Counted from the first letter of the stretch, positions 19,801-27,113 are shown. The stretch is DNA of 64,000 nt from Closterium sp. Naga37s-1 (GCA_947471745.1 CANJKZ010000541.1:434001-498000), one strand, 5' to 3'. Translations and numbers: made by a program. Notes: generated from the sequence alone by a model not told the origin.

Positions 19801-22469
19801 GACTTCCAGCGAGAAGTGAGCAACCTCTTTTATGCCTGGCTTTGACCATGCCACTCATGGGAAAGATGTAAATAGTTACAGATTTGGAATCGCTAACGAT
19901 TCTGGCGTGCTTTCATGGTGTCCATGCTATCCACCGTCCATCCATGCAGTTAAGTTGTTTGTGGACCTCATACCCATGCCATGCCATGATGCCATTCTCT
20001 CCCCTCGCAGGTGCGACAAATGGCTGACAAGAACCATCCCAACATCGTGCGGCTTCTTGGGTTTGCCATTGGAGGGGACATGAGGGCGCGACTAGAGCAA
20101 TTATTGATCTATGAGTTTGTTTCGAATGGCGACCTTGATATGTGGATAAGTAAAGGTATGTAAATCTCTATTAGCCATTCTCTTTTTTTTTTTTACAAAA
20201 TAAAGAACCTGACACATGCTTGTGTATATAGCTCACACACACTTGTGTATTATCTCACCCCTCTTGTGTATGTGTTTCACGTATGCTTGTGTATTTATCT
20301 CCACACGCTTGCTGTGTATGTTATTCACACAGGCTTATGTATGTGTGTCACATATGCGTGTGTAGGTAACTCAAACATGCTTGTGTATGTGACTCACACG
20401 CTCTTGTGTATGTGTCTCACACACTTTTGTGGATGCCTCGCACGTTAATCTATCACACGCTCTTTTGCGGATGTATCTCACGCACACTTGTGTATGTGTC
20501 TCACACACTTTTGTGGATGTCTCACACTTTTATCTATCACACGCTCTTTTGCGGATGTATCTCACGCACGCTTGTGTATGTGTCGTGCACACGCTCGTAT
20601 ATGTACCTCTGCAGAAGCACCTTTTCGCCTCACCTTGAAGCAGCAGCTGGACATCCTTATTGGTGTTGCACATGGCTTGACGTACCTCCACAGCTTCAGA
20701 CTTGTGCATCGCGACATCAAACCCGCCAACATCCTCCTCACGGCAGACATGCAGGCAAGCAACTTGCAAGCTTCAAACATGTTTTTTCCATAGATCTTGC
20801 AATGTCACAGAAAAAAAAAAAAAAAAAAAACTTCAAAAAAAAAACCAAAAAAAGGCAAACAGAACATACATATATACACATGCTCGGTGTTATTACAGTG
20901 CGAGGCCCTGGGTGTTATCAACTAGATTAAATGAGTTCCATGCTCTGATGTGACCCTGGGTGGGTGCGGGTATGTTATACCTTTTGTTTAAACTTACTTC
21001 ATGGAGTCTAGATTCGGACATGCTCTTGCTAAAATATTTTGGTTTATCAATTTTGTATAACTCCAGGCAAAAGTTGCGGACTTTGGACTTGTGAGAGTCG
21101 AGGAGGGCACGACAGTGGGCACGACTCGAGTGATGGGAACACTGGGATATGTGGATCCCATCTACTCCCAGACCTGCAAAGCGACCAGGGCTACTGATGT
21201 GTACAGGTGACCTTGCATTCACGACAACTGGTCGAGCAGCTAACTTTGGAAACTGGGTGCAAATGCTTGTGCTTCGCAGTGCATCCTATTGTGTCCCTAA
21301 GACTCCAATAACATATACATCATGGCCACCCTGTTTGTGTAGGTGTTTGATACAACCCCCAACTGCTAGGAAGGTACATAGCACCTCACTTGATGCTGTC
21401 AATCCCTCCCCCACTCTGTGTGCAGCTTCGGTGTGCTCATGCTTGTGGTCCTCACTGGACAAAGCCCGTCCGGCACGGGTGATGGTCAGAACGTCCACAT
21501 TTTGACCTGGGTAAGCTCTATCGTCCAGTTCCATGCACACGGCATCATTGTTACACCTGGCATGACTGTTACACCTGGCATGACTGTTACACCTGGCATG
21601 ACTGTTACACCTGGCATGACTGTTACACCTGGCATGACTGTTACACCTGGCATGACTGTTACACCTGGCATGACCGTTACACCTGGCATGGCTGTTACAG
21701 ATGGCATGGTTGTTAGACATGGCATGATTGTTACACATGGCATGGCTGGTGGAGAGAACGCCCCCCTTCCATGATTGTCTCACTGCTAAAGTCTCTGCTT
21801 GAATAGGTAGCTCGCATTGTAAGTGAAAGCAATTAGTATGACCAGCCTCAATTTCTGTCCTAGAGGTGACCCTGTCAGATGTTGGTTGCGCCTTTACTTG
21901 CCAACCATTCAACCCCTCCACTCATTTCAAGGTCACCTCACTTGCATGGGTTGCGCCCTAACGTGCCACTGGGTTGTTTTCACAGACTCGTCAATAGCCA
22001 CTCCCTCATTCATAGCCACTTACTCACTTGTTGCCACTTCATCATTCATAGCACATGGTCACTAGGACAGTGTCAGTGAGTCCCTCCTGGCGCGTGTCAT
22101 TCTTATTCTTCAACTTGTTTGTCATCCCCACATGGTTGCATTCATCAGGTGGAACAGTGCATATCCGACAACCCGGCCCGCCTCAAGGATCTCAACATGG
22201 ACGTTCTTGATGATGCTGTGCTGCGCCTGGCCCAGCTGGCTCTGTGTTGCACGGTGGAGCGCACTACAAGCCGGCCCAGCATGGCAGGCATTGCCAACGA
22301 GCTGCAGAAGATCAGGAATGAGGTGGTGGGGACGGAGGAGCTGAGGTCAGCAATTAAGGTGGACGAGCAAGCCCAGAAAATGAAGGGCTCGTCAGCTGCA
22401 GATGCTCATCTGCAGTGCATTGACAATCTCCTGAAAGGCAATTCTTTTGACGACCAACCAGCTGCTTGA
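1795..22469 (+). CDS. LRR receptor-like kinase (gene A), 5'-partial, 16 exons seen
   Basis: Single-pass receptor kinase of the plant LRR-RLK superfamily, expected at the plasma membrane. Exons by splice sites and phase: 1795-1866, 8754-8825, 9412-9483, 9766-9837, 13095-13166, 13662-13733, 16574-16645, 16917-16988 (eight 72-bp LRR exons, all phase 2), 18327-18454 (Cys-rich cap), 19172-19459 (Pro-rich stalk and membrane helix), 19613-19815, 20011-20155, 20615-20754, 21067-21206, 21426-21510 and 22149-22469 (kinase). All phases agree across joins. Kinase landmarks: GAFGDVYKG, AVK lysine, HRDIKPANIL (RD kinase), DFGL, GTLGYVDP, DVYSFGV and RPSM, ending in TGA at 22467. The signal peptide and first exons lie left of the window. 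Introns are GT-AG except 20755-21066 (GC-AG). Ligand unknown. Some exons could be skipped or missed; no transcript evidence was available. Confidence 0.85.
2035..2160 (+). repeat. Intron repeat flanking the LINE, left copy
   Basis: Resembles 8148-8285 in order: CTCTCGAA.GGTCCTTG, then a diverged A-rich middle, then GTATCCTATCTAC, a C-rich tract and CTCTGTCC. The two copies bracket the LINE (2160-6520) and the 134-bp tandem repeat, so they are either halves of a duplicated LRR intron or a target split by the insertion. Confidence 0.6.
2162..2581 (-). pseudogene. LINE C-terminal endonuclease-like domain (restriction-like type)
   Basis: Reads VTVTDPVSYQDV near its start, then a Lys/Glu block AAATRKEEKYA and a Gly/Phe-rich stretch before the C terminus. 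The spacing DV.VTDP ... (A/E)..K..KY resembles the PD-(D/E)XK-like nuclease found at the C terminus of some LINE polyproteins. The match is from pattern memory only. It is out of frame with the upstream RT block. A search against restriction-like endonuclease profiles would settle it. Confidence 0.45.
2600..4245 (-). pseudogene. LINE reverse transcriptase (fragmented)
   Basis: The longest open stretch (4189-2600, 529 codons) carries RT blocks in order: LQIDLANAFNAVER (block A Asp), GVRQGDPLGPLLFA, and LLAYADDITLLGE (the catalytic YADD box). In the same frame a little upstream stand RPIATGE and KAALFVTASAARGHF, a standard LINE RT lead-in. A TAG stop sits just before RPIATGE, where related proteins read straight through from KPxGG, so the frame is broken there. 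The last part of the open stretch (roughly below 3100) is Pro-rich and does not look like RT. Confidence 0.8.
4480..5061 (-). pseudogene. LINE pre-RT region (broken)
   Basis: Two overlapping minus-strand frames: 5061-4675 (LARNPESVAGWHLLLFIPRL, then a basic FFEGDCGALYEGA block) and 4778-4551 (RAEGLAKRANLSKSLQTLQA...). Together they resemble the helical region that precedes RT in LINEs with YADD-type polymerases. Two frames over one domain means at least one frameshift. Assigned by position and general look, so moderate confidence. Confidence 0.5.
5251..5269 (+). repeat. Poly(C) run in the LINE 5' part
   Basis: A near-pure cytosine run; on the LINE's strand it would encode poly-Gly. Likely unstable in length and a possible source of assembly or sequencing error. 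Confidence 0.8.
6587..8150. repeat. 134-bp tandem repeat, about 8 units, split by a MITE
   Basis: The block CGACTGTTTTCTGCGACTGA recurs at 6587, 6721, 6855, 6989 (with a T variant), 7762, 7896 and 8030, that is every 134 bp except where the 645-bp MITE (7059-7703) intervenes. Units also share GGAACAGAGGGTTCCAAAGG (a GGAACnnnnGTTCC palindrome) and GGGAAGGGGGCAG. It lies within gene A's LRR intron next to the LINE 5' side. No coding potential is likely. Confidence 0.9.
7059..7703. mobile_element. MITE, CTATGTKGCRRAAGACGC family, inside the 134-bp repeat
   Basis: Ends are CTATGTTGCGGAAGACGC and the inverse GCGTCTTCCGCAACACAG. The target duplication CCTAGGAA is exact at 7051-7058 and 7704-7711, and the same octamer occurs uninterrupted in the other 134-bp units, which proves the insertion. 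Subterminal direct and inverted GACGCAAGACGC motifs are abundant at both ends. It is homologous to 15106-15866 (shared TIR, a TTTTCTAGATGT block and a CGCGAAATT-rich block). The 8-bp duplication suggests hAT or Mutator mobilisation. Confidence 0.85.
8148..8285 (+). repeat. Intron repeat flanking the LINE and 134-bp array, right copy
   Basis: Partner of 2035-2160 (see there). It is followed by an A-rich stretch and then the LRR-intron unit that recurs at 53262 and 63538. Confidence 0.6.
8754..8825 (+). CDS. Gene A LRR exon 2
   Basis: Acceptor ttttttag, donor gtgagt; 72 nt, phase 2. Reads ELSENGFTGSIPSTIGRLS.... Paralogous exons lie at 48529 and 53588 in gene B. Confidence 0.85.
8941..9225 (+). 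repeat. SINE-like, tRNA-related sequence in an LRR intron
   Basis: Contains CTGGGTTTGAATCCCAG, which has the form of a tRNA T-arm (5-bp stem, 7-nt loop) and matches the RNA polymerase III B box, followed by GTGCACCA. A short tandem CCGGCCAGCCTAGGGTCATG lies upstream. The same stretch occurs at 53775-54075, but as part of the larger duplication, so independent mobility is not shown. Confidence 0.45.
9412..9483 (+). CDS. Gene A LRR exon 3
   Basis: Acceptor cataag, donor gtgagt; 72 nt, phase 2. Reads TLEFNSLNGTIPDSMSMMS.... Paralogue at 54338. Confidence 0.8.
9766..9837 (+). CDS. Gene A LRR exon 4
   Basis: Acceptor ttgcag, donor gtgaga; 72 nt, phase 2. Reads SFYSNDLSGSIPNWIGSLT.... No second copy was seen in the window. 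Confidence 0.85.
9838..11125. other. Intron with MITE debris and C-rich tract
   Basis: 10050-10250 is a GTCGGG/TCGAAC-rich stretch like the insides of the GC-rich MITEs. TAGGCATGAGCA at 10385 is a left MITE end whose partner I could not place. 10548-10680 is a C/T-rich low-complexity tract (poly-C then CCCCTCCAC-type repeats). No exon or RNA gene is visible. Confidence 0.5.
11134..12048. mobile_element. hAT-like MITE, TAGRSATGAGCA family, about 0.9-kb subtype
   Basis: The left end is GGATGAGCA-type and the right end TGCTCATCCCTA. An exact 8-bp duplication ACGTAACC lies at 11126-11133 and 12049-12056. Both ends carry dense CGAACACGAACGTGTTCG-type palindromes. The core (about 11340-11860) matches the cores of 45909-46815 and 50168-51137, including CGGCGGGCAGGGGAATTGC and GGTGATAA.GGCGTGATGTG. 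No transposase is present. Confidence 0.85.
12057..12180. repeat. Palindrome-rich CGTGTATACGC stretch
   Basis: Several overlapping palindromes (CGTGTATACGCG, GCATGTATACGC) directly follow the MITE. Similar TATACGC-type palindromes occur at 17211-17330 and, more weakly, at 51150-51230. Possibly another foldback family; ends not defined. Confidence 0.4.
12590..12984. mobile_element. Partial MITE, right end only
   Basis: A clear right terminus TGCTCATGCCTA lies at 12973-12984, preceded by ACACAAACATG/TTCGGGCGAACACG-type repeats (12595-12700) and a GTCGACCCGACTCG-rich stretch. No matching left end or target duplication was identified, so it is truncated or nested. Confidence 0.45.
13095..13166 (+). 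CDS. Gene A LRR exon 5
   Basis: Acceptor ttccag, donor gtaaga; 72 nt, phase 2. Reads SLSRNKFSGTIPESIGNLV.... Confidence 0.85.
13373..13503. mobile_element. Short MITE, TAGRSATGAGCA family
   Basis: Ends TAGTCATGAGCA and TGCTCATGTCTA are 131 bp apart in the intron between LRR exons 5 and 6. The flanking octamers do not match, so the target duplication is lost or the pair is accidental. Confidence 0.45.
13662..13733 (+). CDS. Gene A LRR exon 6
   Basis: Acceptor ttgtcag, donor gtgagt; 72 nt, phase 2. Reads DISFNNFTASIPSTIGRIT.... Ala replaces the usual Gly before SIP. Confidence 0.8.
14232..14440. mobile_element. Degenerate MITE fragment
   Basis: TAGGGATGAGCA at 14232 opens a stretch rich in CGAACC/GTCGGG motifs typical of this MITE family. 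A decayed right end may lie near 14420. The rest of 13740-14745 is intron with no feature I can name. Confidence 0.4.
14980..16433. mobile_element. hAT-like MITE, TAGRSATGAGCA family, with a second MITE nested inside
   Basis: Ends are TAGACGTGAGCA (14980-14991) and TGCTCATGTCTA (16422-16433); both arms carry CACCTAAGTGTTCG-type repeats. Without the nested 15106-15866 element it would be about 0.7 kb, like 709-1464. The flanking octamers (CCTACACC, GGCACACC) match only partly. Against copy 1 a few bases are missing at the site, so the insertion was imprecise or has decayed. Confidence 0.7.
15106..15866. mobile_element. Nested MITE, CTATGTKGCRRAAGACGC family
   Basis: Ends are CTATGTGGCAAAAGACAC and GCGTCTTTTGCCACATAG. 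The flanking octamers GTTCGCAA (15098-15105) and GTTTGCAA (15867-15874) differ by one base. It shares its inside with 7059-7703. It is younger than the host MITE at 14980-16433. No transposase. Confidence 0.8.
16574..16645 (+). CDS. Gene A LRR exon 7
   Basis: Acceptor atgcag, donor gtacgt; 72 nt, phase 2. Reads DLSVNHLSGSLPESFARLT.... Copy of the exon at 1795. Confidence 0.85.
16917..16988 (+). CDS. Gene A LRR exon 8
   Basis: Acceptor cttcag, donor gtaaac; 72 nt, phase 2. Reads SLDDNNFTGSIPKSFGSLA..., the last LRR before the Cys-rich cap. Its final AT joins the G of exon 18327 to give Met. Confidence 0.85.
17211..17330. repeat. Palindrome-rich TATACGC stretch
   Basis: CAGCGTGTAGCG ... CGCTACACGC form imperfect inverted arms around GTGTATACGC. 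Similar to 12057-12180. Family and ends unknown. Confidence 0.4.
17395..17775 (+). repeat. Interspersed repeat, copy 2
   Basis: Inverted partner of 285-630 (see there). Its 3' part is a run of GTGTTCG/GTGAGTTCG-like direct repeats. Confidence 0.6.
17900..18210. mobile_element. hAT-like MITE, CARGGTTC family, copy 1
   Basis: Starts CAGGGTAAAA and ends AACCTTG. The flanking octamers CTGTGTGG (17892-17899) and CAGTGTGG (18211-18218) differ by one base. Inner arms carry CCGTAAAAAACGG and AAAACGG motifs, like the AAACGG subterminal motifs of Ac-type hAT elements. Homologous to 49036-49373 (shared GGTTCCATGAGGTGTTTT, TTTATGGGACCA, CAGCAGGATGAA). Confidence 0.8.
18327..18454 (+). CDS. Gene A Cys-rich LRR C-cap exon
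   Basis: Acceptor gcacacag and donor gtgagc. It starts in phase 2 to match the LRR exons and ends in phase 1 to match exon 19172. Reads TLVGTGLSCPPRKSPCG and then a block with CSKCPSFCATC: seven cysteines in all, as expected for a disulfide-rich cap closing an LRR ectodomain. The phase fit on both sides is strong support. Confidence 0.75.
18565..18745. repeat. 22-bp tandem repeat (CACCATGCCACCATGCATGAGC)n
   Basis: Imperfect array of CACCATG units in the intron 18455-19171. It looks open when translated but lies between confident splice sites, so it is probably not coding. Confidence 0.85.
18905..19150. repeat. CCCTTCCCATGTCCAT-type low-complexity repeat
   Basis: Imperfect repeats of about 12 bp forming a long pyrimidine-rich tract. 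It leads directly into the acceptor of the transmembrane exon and may act as an extended polypyrimidine tract. Confidence 0.75.
19172..19459 (+). CDS. Gene A Pro-rich stalk and transmembrane exon
   Basis: Begins after ctcctccag. Encodes a Pro/Ser/Ala-rich extracellular stalk (PPPSPLLDSTTASPSPP...), then the helix IAGISVAALASLLLLLVGGL and the basic stop-transfer RSYKKER, then an acidic/basic juxtamembrane tail. Ends at a gtgcaa donor in phase 1. Orientation is therefore outside-LRR, inside-kinase. Confidence 0.9.
19613..20155 (+). CDS. Gene A kinase N-lobe exons (19613-19815 and 20011-20155)
   Basis: The first exon holds EYSLEEVLTATSNW, a typical juxtamembrane lead-in, then LRSGAFGDVYKG (Gly loop; the first of the usual three glycines is not present in its normal place) and WAVKRAK with the ATP-binding Lys. 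The second exon opens EVRQMADKNHPNIVRLLGF, with the helix-C Glu at the splice junction, and contains LLIYEFVSNGDLD from the hinge. The intron 19816-20010 is phase 0. Confidence 0.9.
20215..20605. repeat. TGTGTATGTG/CTCACACAC low-complexity repeat in kinase intron
   Basis: Imperfect repeats of about 27-30 bp built on CTTGTGTATGTGTCTCACACAC between exons 20011-20155 and 20615-20754. Non-coding. Confidence 0.8.
20615..21206 (+). CDS. Gene A catalytic and activation-loop exons (20615-20754 and 21067-21206)
   Basis: The first exon carries LVHRDIKPANILL, the catalytic loop (Asp in HRD, with the preceding Arg, so an RD kinase). The second starts AKVADFGLVRV (Mg-binding DFG) and continues to GTLGYVDPIYSQT, in which the usual DPEY of the P+1 loop reads DPIY, and ends in ATDVY. 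The intron between them starts with GC (cag|gcaagc) and ends ctccag, a GC-AG intron that preserves the frame. Confidence 0.9.
21426..22469 (+). CDS. Gene A C-lobe exons (21426-21510 and 22149-22469)
   Basis: SFGVLMLVVLTGQSP completes subdomain IX; HILTW joins directly to VEQCISDNPARLKDL; then LRLAQLALCCTVE and SRPSMAGIANELQKI give subdomain XI. A charged tail of about 50 residues follows to TGA at 22467-22469. The fold is complete without a further exon. Confidence 0.9.
21545..21740. repeat. 18-bp tandem repeat (TGTTACACCTGGCATGAC)n
   Basis: About ten units, the last few diverging, in the intron 21511-22148. The period is a multiple of three, so it translates openly on both strands, but it lies between exons with matching phases. 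Confidence 0.9.
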
Positions 22470-22786
22470 CAAGAGTCCTTGGCTATCATTTGATCGTGAT
22501 AGTTGTTGGTTTAATAATGATTTAGGTGTGGCAACCTGTCACTGGTGGGGCTCTGTACGGCGTGTGTGATACACACCAAACGAGGCTCTGTTTTGAGGGC
22601 CCTTGCGCTTACCTAGCTTATAGCGGGTGAAAGGATGAGACTGACAATATTTTTTTTGCCTTACGTTACTACTTCTGTCAAAGATTGTACGCCATTGAAG
22701 TACAGTAGTCTTACGAAGCGTGGAACATGCCGTGCGTTGAAACCAGCCACATGCGGTTACCTGATTAGCCACAAAGGGGATGTACC

Positions 22787-25700
22787 CAGGGCTAATTTTA
22801 TCAGTGTAAATCACCCTGATACCCTGATTATCAGGGTGGTTTTTGGTAGTCACACTGATGGCCTAGGGTAATTCTTTTGGGAGCTTGATTTTCCCTGATG
22901 TGTCAGGGTTTACATTTAAGGCACACTGATGCCTCAGGGTTACCGTTCTTCATAACGAGTTTTACCCTGAAGCGAGTACCACCCCCCCCCCCCCCCCCCA
23001 CCCCCCCCCCACACTTCCCCCACCCCCCCTTTCCCGTAACCCCGGAATCCCGATTTCCAACTGTCGAAACCGGAATTTCAGCCTCGACAATACATGTGCT
23101 GGCACGAAGTGGGCCACGATTGGCCAGAAATACAGCCACATTGTAGACAACGCCACCGACTCAACTCGGTCTGTTTGTCTGACATGACAACACGACCGGG
23201 TTAGCAGGAAACCTGGCTCAGTGCAGCGGAAAGTCGGTGCCCATTAGCCCACTGGGCACCGCGTTCCTTGCTGGACTGTGGGTGGCTGTGAAGTTCGTTT
23301 GCCAGCACGATAGGAAACCTATGCGCTGGGGACTGGGGTCTCCTGCACGGTTGTGGTCTCACCTTTGTTAACGAGAGACCACTCCCTTTCCAACCGAGGT
23401 AGCCGTTTCTCTTGATACACACCAGCAGCTACGGCGCAGAATGAAGACGACGATGTAGGAGAAGCTGATGACGAGCCACCTAACGACGCTGCCGCGCGAA
23501 CAGGCTTAGACTTCCTACGAGGGCTGCATGTGAACCCTCCGCGTGTCTGCACTGCCGGCCCGTCATCGTGCAGCGGCGACAAGCTGCCTCCTGCTTGTCC
23601 TACTGATTCCAATGCCCTCGCGCCGGACAGTGCTCCCCCCTCTGTCAGCGTGAGAGAGGTCGGCGAGTCTTCGTCTGCAGCCTCGAAGAAGAGGCGTCGC
23701 TACGCGCAAGCCGTACTCCCGTTCAGCACGCCCCCTACGAAGCCGAATCCGCCTCCGGCTCTCGTCCAAGGTCCCTCGCGTGTGTCTAGGGAACTCACTA
23801 AAGCCGAAAAGGTAGAGGAGAGGTTTGAGAAGGTGCAGCAGCTATACATCACGCGGTGGCTGCCGAAGTTCGATTGGCTGCTGCTTGATAAGAACAAGGA
23901 TGGGTTGCCCATCCTGCGATGTAGTGTATGCGTGGAGCACGTCAAGGACGACGCTAAATTCGGGCGCAACGGAACGGAGGGTCGCGATTTGCAGCTCGGA
24001 TCGATGAGATGTCACTAGCTAAGTGGCCGCCACGACAAATCAATGAAAAGGCAGCGCACGCTCATGGCCGAGATCGAGAAGCAGAAACGCCTCGACGATT
24101 TCGCCAACACAGACAAGGAAGGCGCTCGGCTTACTCGACTCATGCGCGGCATTGAATTCATCTGCGACCACGACGCCCCGATCGCCATGTTCCCAAAGCT
24201 CATAAATTTCCTCGCGGAAGAGGGAGTGGCCGACATCCCGCTTCAGTCCTACGACGTTTACATTACACAGTAAGTCGACCGTAGTTGTTGGTTTTTATAT
24301 TGCGATGTATCATATTGTGTAGCAATGGATGTGACAAATCTTTGACCGTCCCCCGCGGGTTGTTGCAGGTACGGCTTCAACGAGATGGCCGCGGCGATGG
24401 CAAAGTACCAGAAAATACAGCAGCTGCAGCATCTTCTCTCATCACCCTTCGTCGGCCTTACCTGCGACGAGAGCACTGACCGCGCGCGTGGCAAACACTT
24501 GATTGTGTTTGCCACATTCCTCAAGAACGGCGTCGCCGTCACGGAGTTTTTGGCGCTGCTTACTGTGCATAAGTGCGACGCGTCTTCTATTTTCGCCGTG
24601 CTCACGAGCCACCTGGACTCCATCGGCCTCGACATCAAACGTGTGGCCGGCATGGGGACCGACGGTGCTTCTGTGATGACGGGGGAGAAGAGCGGCCTTG
24701 TATGCCGCATGCAAGAGCGCGTTCCGCATCTCGTCGGGTGCCACTGCGTAGTGCATCGGTAAGACAAGTGTTGCTTTGCAGAGTTCTCGTAAGGATGTAG
24801 TTGCGTTAAATCCCAGATTCTACTGTAACTAACTTACTTTCCAAATCTGTTGCAGGGAGGCTCTCATGGTCAAGGATGCAACGAAAGCCTTCCCAGACCT
24901 CAACATGATCGATGCTGCTGTGCGTGCGGTGGGAGCGATCATATGCTGCTCTAACATCTGGTACGAACGGTTCAAGGAGCTGCAACATGAGATACACCGT
25001 ACAAACCTGGAGCACCAAGGGTTATTCAACGTCAGGTGGCTGTCGCGGGGAGACGCAATAGCGAGGCTGTGCAGAGTTTTTTAGGCGGCGATTGTCATGA
25101 TTGTGGAGTACGGCCACAAGATCGCTGCAACAGTGCAAACGTTTAAGTTTCATTTTTGTTTGTACTTCCTTGCAGACATTCTTGCAGAGCTTAACGTGCT
25201 CAACCGGTTTTTCCAGCACCGCAAGGCAACTGTGTACTTAACTTTAAGAAAGAAGTGCTACAAGTATTTTTACTCTTGCTAAAATGTTTGACATGTCCGG
25301 TGTTGTACAGGTGGACATCACACAAGTCGCCAAACAAGTTGACCGCACGATCACCATCATCTCGCACCGTTACATCGTGTACGGCGAGTCTTTCGGAGGC
25401 GGGGTCAGCAAGCTGCTGTCCGAATTCATCAAAGAACACGGTGGGGACGAGCGGACGGTGGTGGTTGAAGGGATTGACGTGGAAGGGCGGCAGACTTCAC
25501 ATCGTTTCGAGCTGAGCGAGACACCAATCAAGAAATACAAGTTCGGGGGCATGCTTGCTGACTGTGAGAAGTTGTGCACGGGTTTCGCGAAGGAGATCGT
25601 GGCGAGGATGAAGTACCGCATGTGGGACTTGCAGCAGATGGGCGGAGCGAAGCTGTTTCAAGTGGAGTCTTGGCCATCAAGGGAGGACCAGTGCGAGTTG

Positions 25701-26546
25701 AAGAGCCGTGGGTGGCTGGCAGCAAACAATGAGCTGTTTGGCGGCATGCTTCCAGGTGAGATTAGATTTAGTACATGCGTTTGATTCGGCTAGCGCACTG
25801 TACGTGGCACTACCACACTAACCAACAACCAACCCCCCCTTACATCCACCGCCCCAAACCCCATCCACGTCAGGATTCGATTTCAAGGCGGCGAAGAAGG
25901 AGCTGCGGAGCTTCTGTCACATCTTGTCACGTCATCACGCGGGGGAAGATTTCCACCAGGGTCTTACGAGCATGTTGAAGAGCCGGGATTGGCGACGCAG
26001 CTATCCGAACCTCGTGACACTCTGGCAGGCCCTCGCTGTGCTGCCACTGAGCACAGTGGAGTGCGAGAGAGGATTCAGTCGCCAGAACATCATCAAAATC
26101 TGGATGCGCACATCGCTGTGCGATGCCCGCCTTGGCGACCTCATGACGCTGCACATGATCAAGTACCCATATTTGTGGGCAGATGTGGTGGACATCTGGC
26201 ACAAGCAGAAAACCAGAAGGCCGGCGAAATCTGTTGCGCATGCGACCCCTGTGGACCGGAAGGGGAAGGAGAAAGTTCCAGAGCCTACTGAAGAAACAGA
26301 CGACGAGCTAAACCCATGTGGCATGTTTGATGATGATGATGAATACATTCCTTATTATGTGCAACGATAATATCAATTCATCAGGGTTTGCTAAAATGGT
26401 ACACTGATACCACAGGGTTTGATTTGTTAAAATAAGGAAAACACTGATGGATCAGGGTTTGAACAAGGTGTCACACTGATAATCAGGTTTTTGAACAGGT
26501 GCAACACTGATCACAAGGGTTGCTCAAAACCAAAAAAATAGCCCTG
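22787..26546 (+). mobile_element. Full-length hAT DNA transposon
   Basis: Ends CAGGGCTAATTTT and (inverse) CAGGGCTATTTTT have the classic hAT CAGGG start. The 8-bp target duplication GATGTACC is exact at 22779-22786 and 26547-26554. Subterminal regions (22800-22960 and 26375-26520) are packed with CACTGAT and TCAGGGT motifs in both orientations, as expected for transposase binding sites. A poly-C tract lies at about 22981. It contains one transposase gene (23416-26370) and sits just 3' of gene A. The exact duplication argues for a fairly recent insertion. Confidence 0.95.
23416..26370 (+). pseudogene. hAT transposase, 5 exons, with two in-frame TAG codons
   Basis: Proposed exons: about 23416-24269, 24369-24758, 24856-25225, 25311-25755 and 25874-26370. 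They use GT-AG introns except the third, which fits a GC donor (aag|gcaact), and all joins keep the frame. Order: acidic and Pro-rich N terminus; a zinc-finger-like CSVC ... H...H block (TTF/BED type) about 23920-24040; catalytic region with GLTCDESTD, GMGTDGASVMTG and HCVVHR; C-terminal dimerisation block LSTVECERGFSRQN. TAG codons at 24016-24018 and 25082-25084 interrupt otherwise clean coding; CAG-to-TAG changes would explain both. The start is not fixed: the frame is open from 23416, and the 5' end may lie in an unseen exon. Confidence 0.85.
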
Positions 26547-26554
26547 GATGTACC

Positions 26555-27017
26555 CCTTCGAGTACTGTTTGTATTCCGTTTTATTTTATTCGAATTTGTT
26601 TGGGACGAACCAATAATTATATTTTCGCTTCTGATTCACCACTCGATCCTGGGCTTCATATTGCATGTTTTTATGCGGATTTTGTGATTGTCAGGGGGTT
26701 AGTAGAGGGGACACTGAATGTTCTTATATTCAACGAAATTGTACGGCTCCTTGTTTTTTTAACAGTTTTACTAGCCTGTAAAGTATACACTGATGCATTG
26801 GTGTTAGACAAAGTCCCATAACCGATCGTATGAGATCCGATCAGCTTGTCGCCTGACCCCTTTCGCACTCCCGCTTATTTTCTGAGCATTTTCTTCAGCC
26901 CTTACTTCCCAGGCTTCTCTCCCCATTCCCCACTGGCCTTTGATCTCACAGTTTCCCCCCACTGCCAGCATGGAACTCAGGGGAATCTGGCCAGATGATG
27001 CTAGCACTTTCCTCCAA
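26555..27017. other. No feature recognised
   Basis: AT-rich stretch, then mixed sequence between the hAT element and the kinase remnant. No convincing ORF, exon or repeat was seen. Confidence 0.5.
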
Positions 27018-27086
27018 GAATCTGGCCCGCCTTAAGGAACGATGATGTGCTGCGCCTGGCTCAGCTGGCTCTCAGCCTTAGTGGAG
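27018..27086 (+). pseudogene. Remnant of an LRR-RLK last exon
   Basis: GGCCCGCCTTAAGGA, then GATGATGTGCTGCGCCTGG and CTCAGCTGGCTCTC match the start of gene A's last exon (22175-22260) in order, with an internal gap of about 20 bases. It would encode ARLKE ... VLRLAQLAL. A scrap of another kinase copy, non-functional. Confidence 0.75.
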
Positions 27087-27113
27087 AAAGACGCGTCCTG
27101 CGTCTAGGACGCT
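27087..27113. mobile_element. End fragment of a CTATGTKGC-family MITE
   Basis: AAAGACGCGTCCTGCGTCTAGGACGC resembles positions about 15115-15145 of the nested MITE. It stops where the LTR of the next element starts. Confidence 0.5.

Noticed and set aside
21286-21921. 211-codon minus-strand ORF over the 18-bp repeat
   Set aside because: The period is a multiple of three and free of stops; it lies antisense to kinase exons and an intron.
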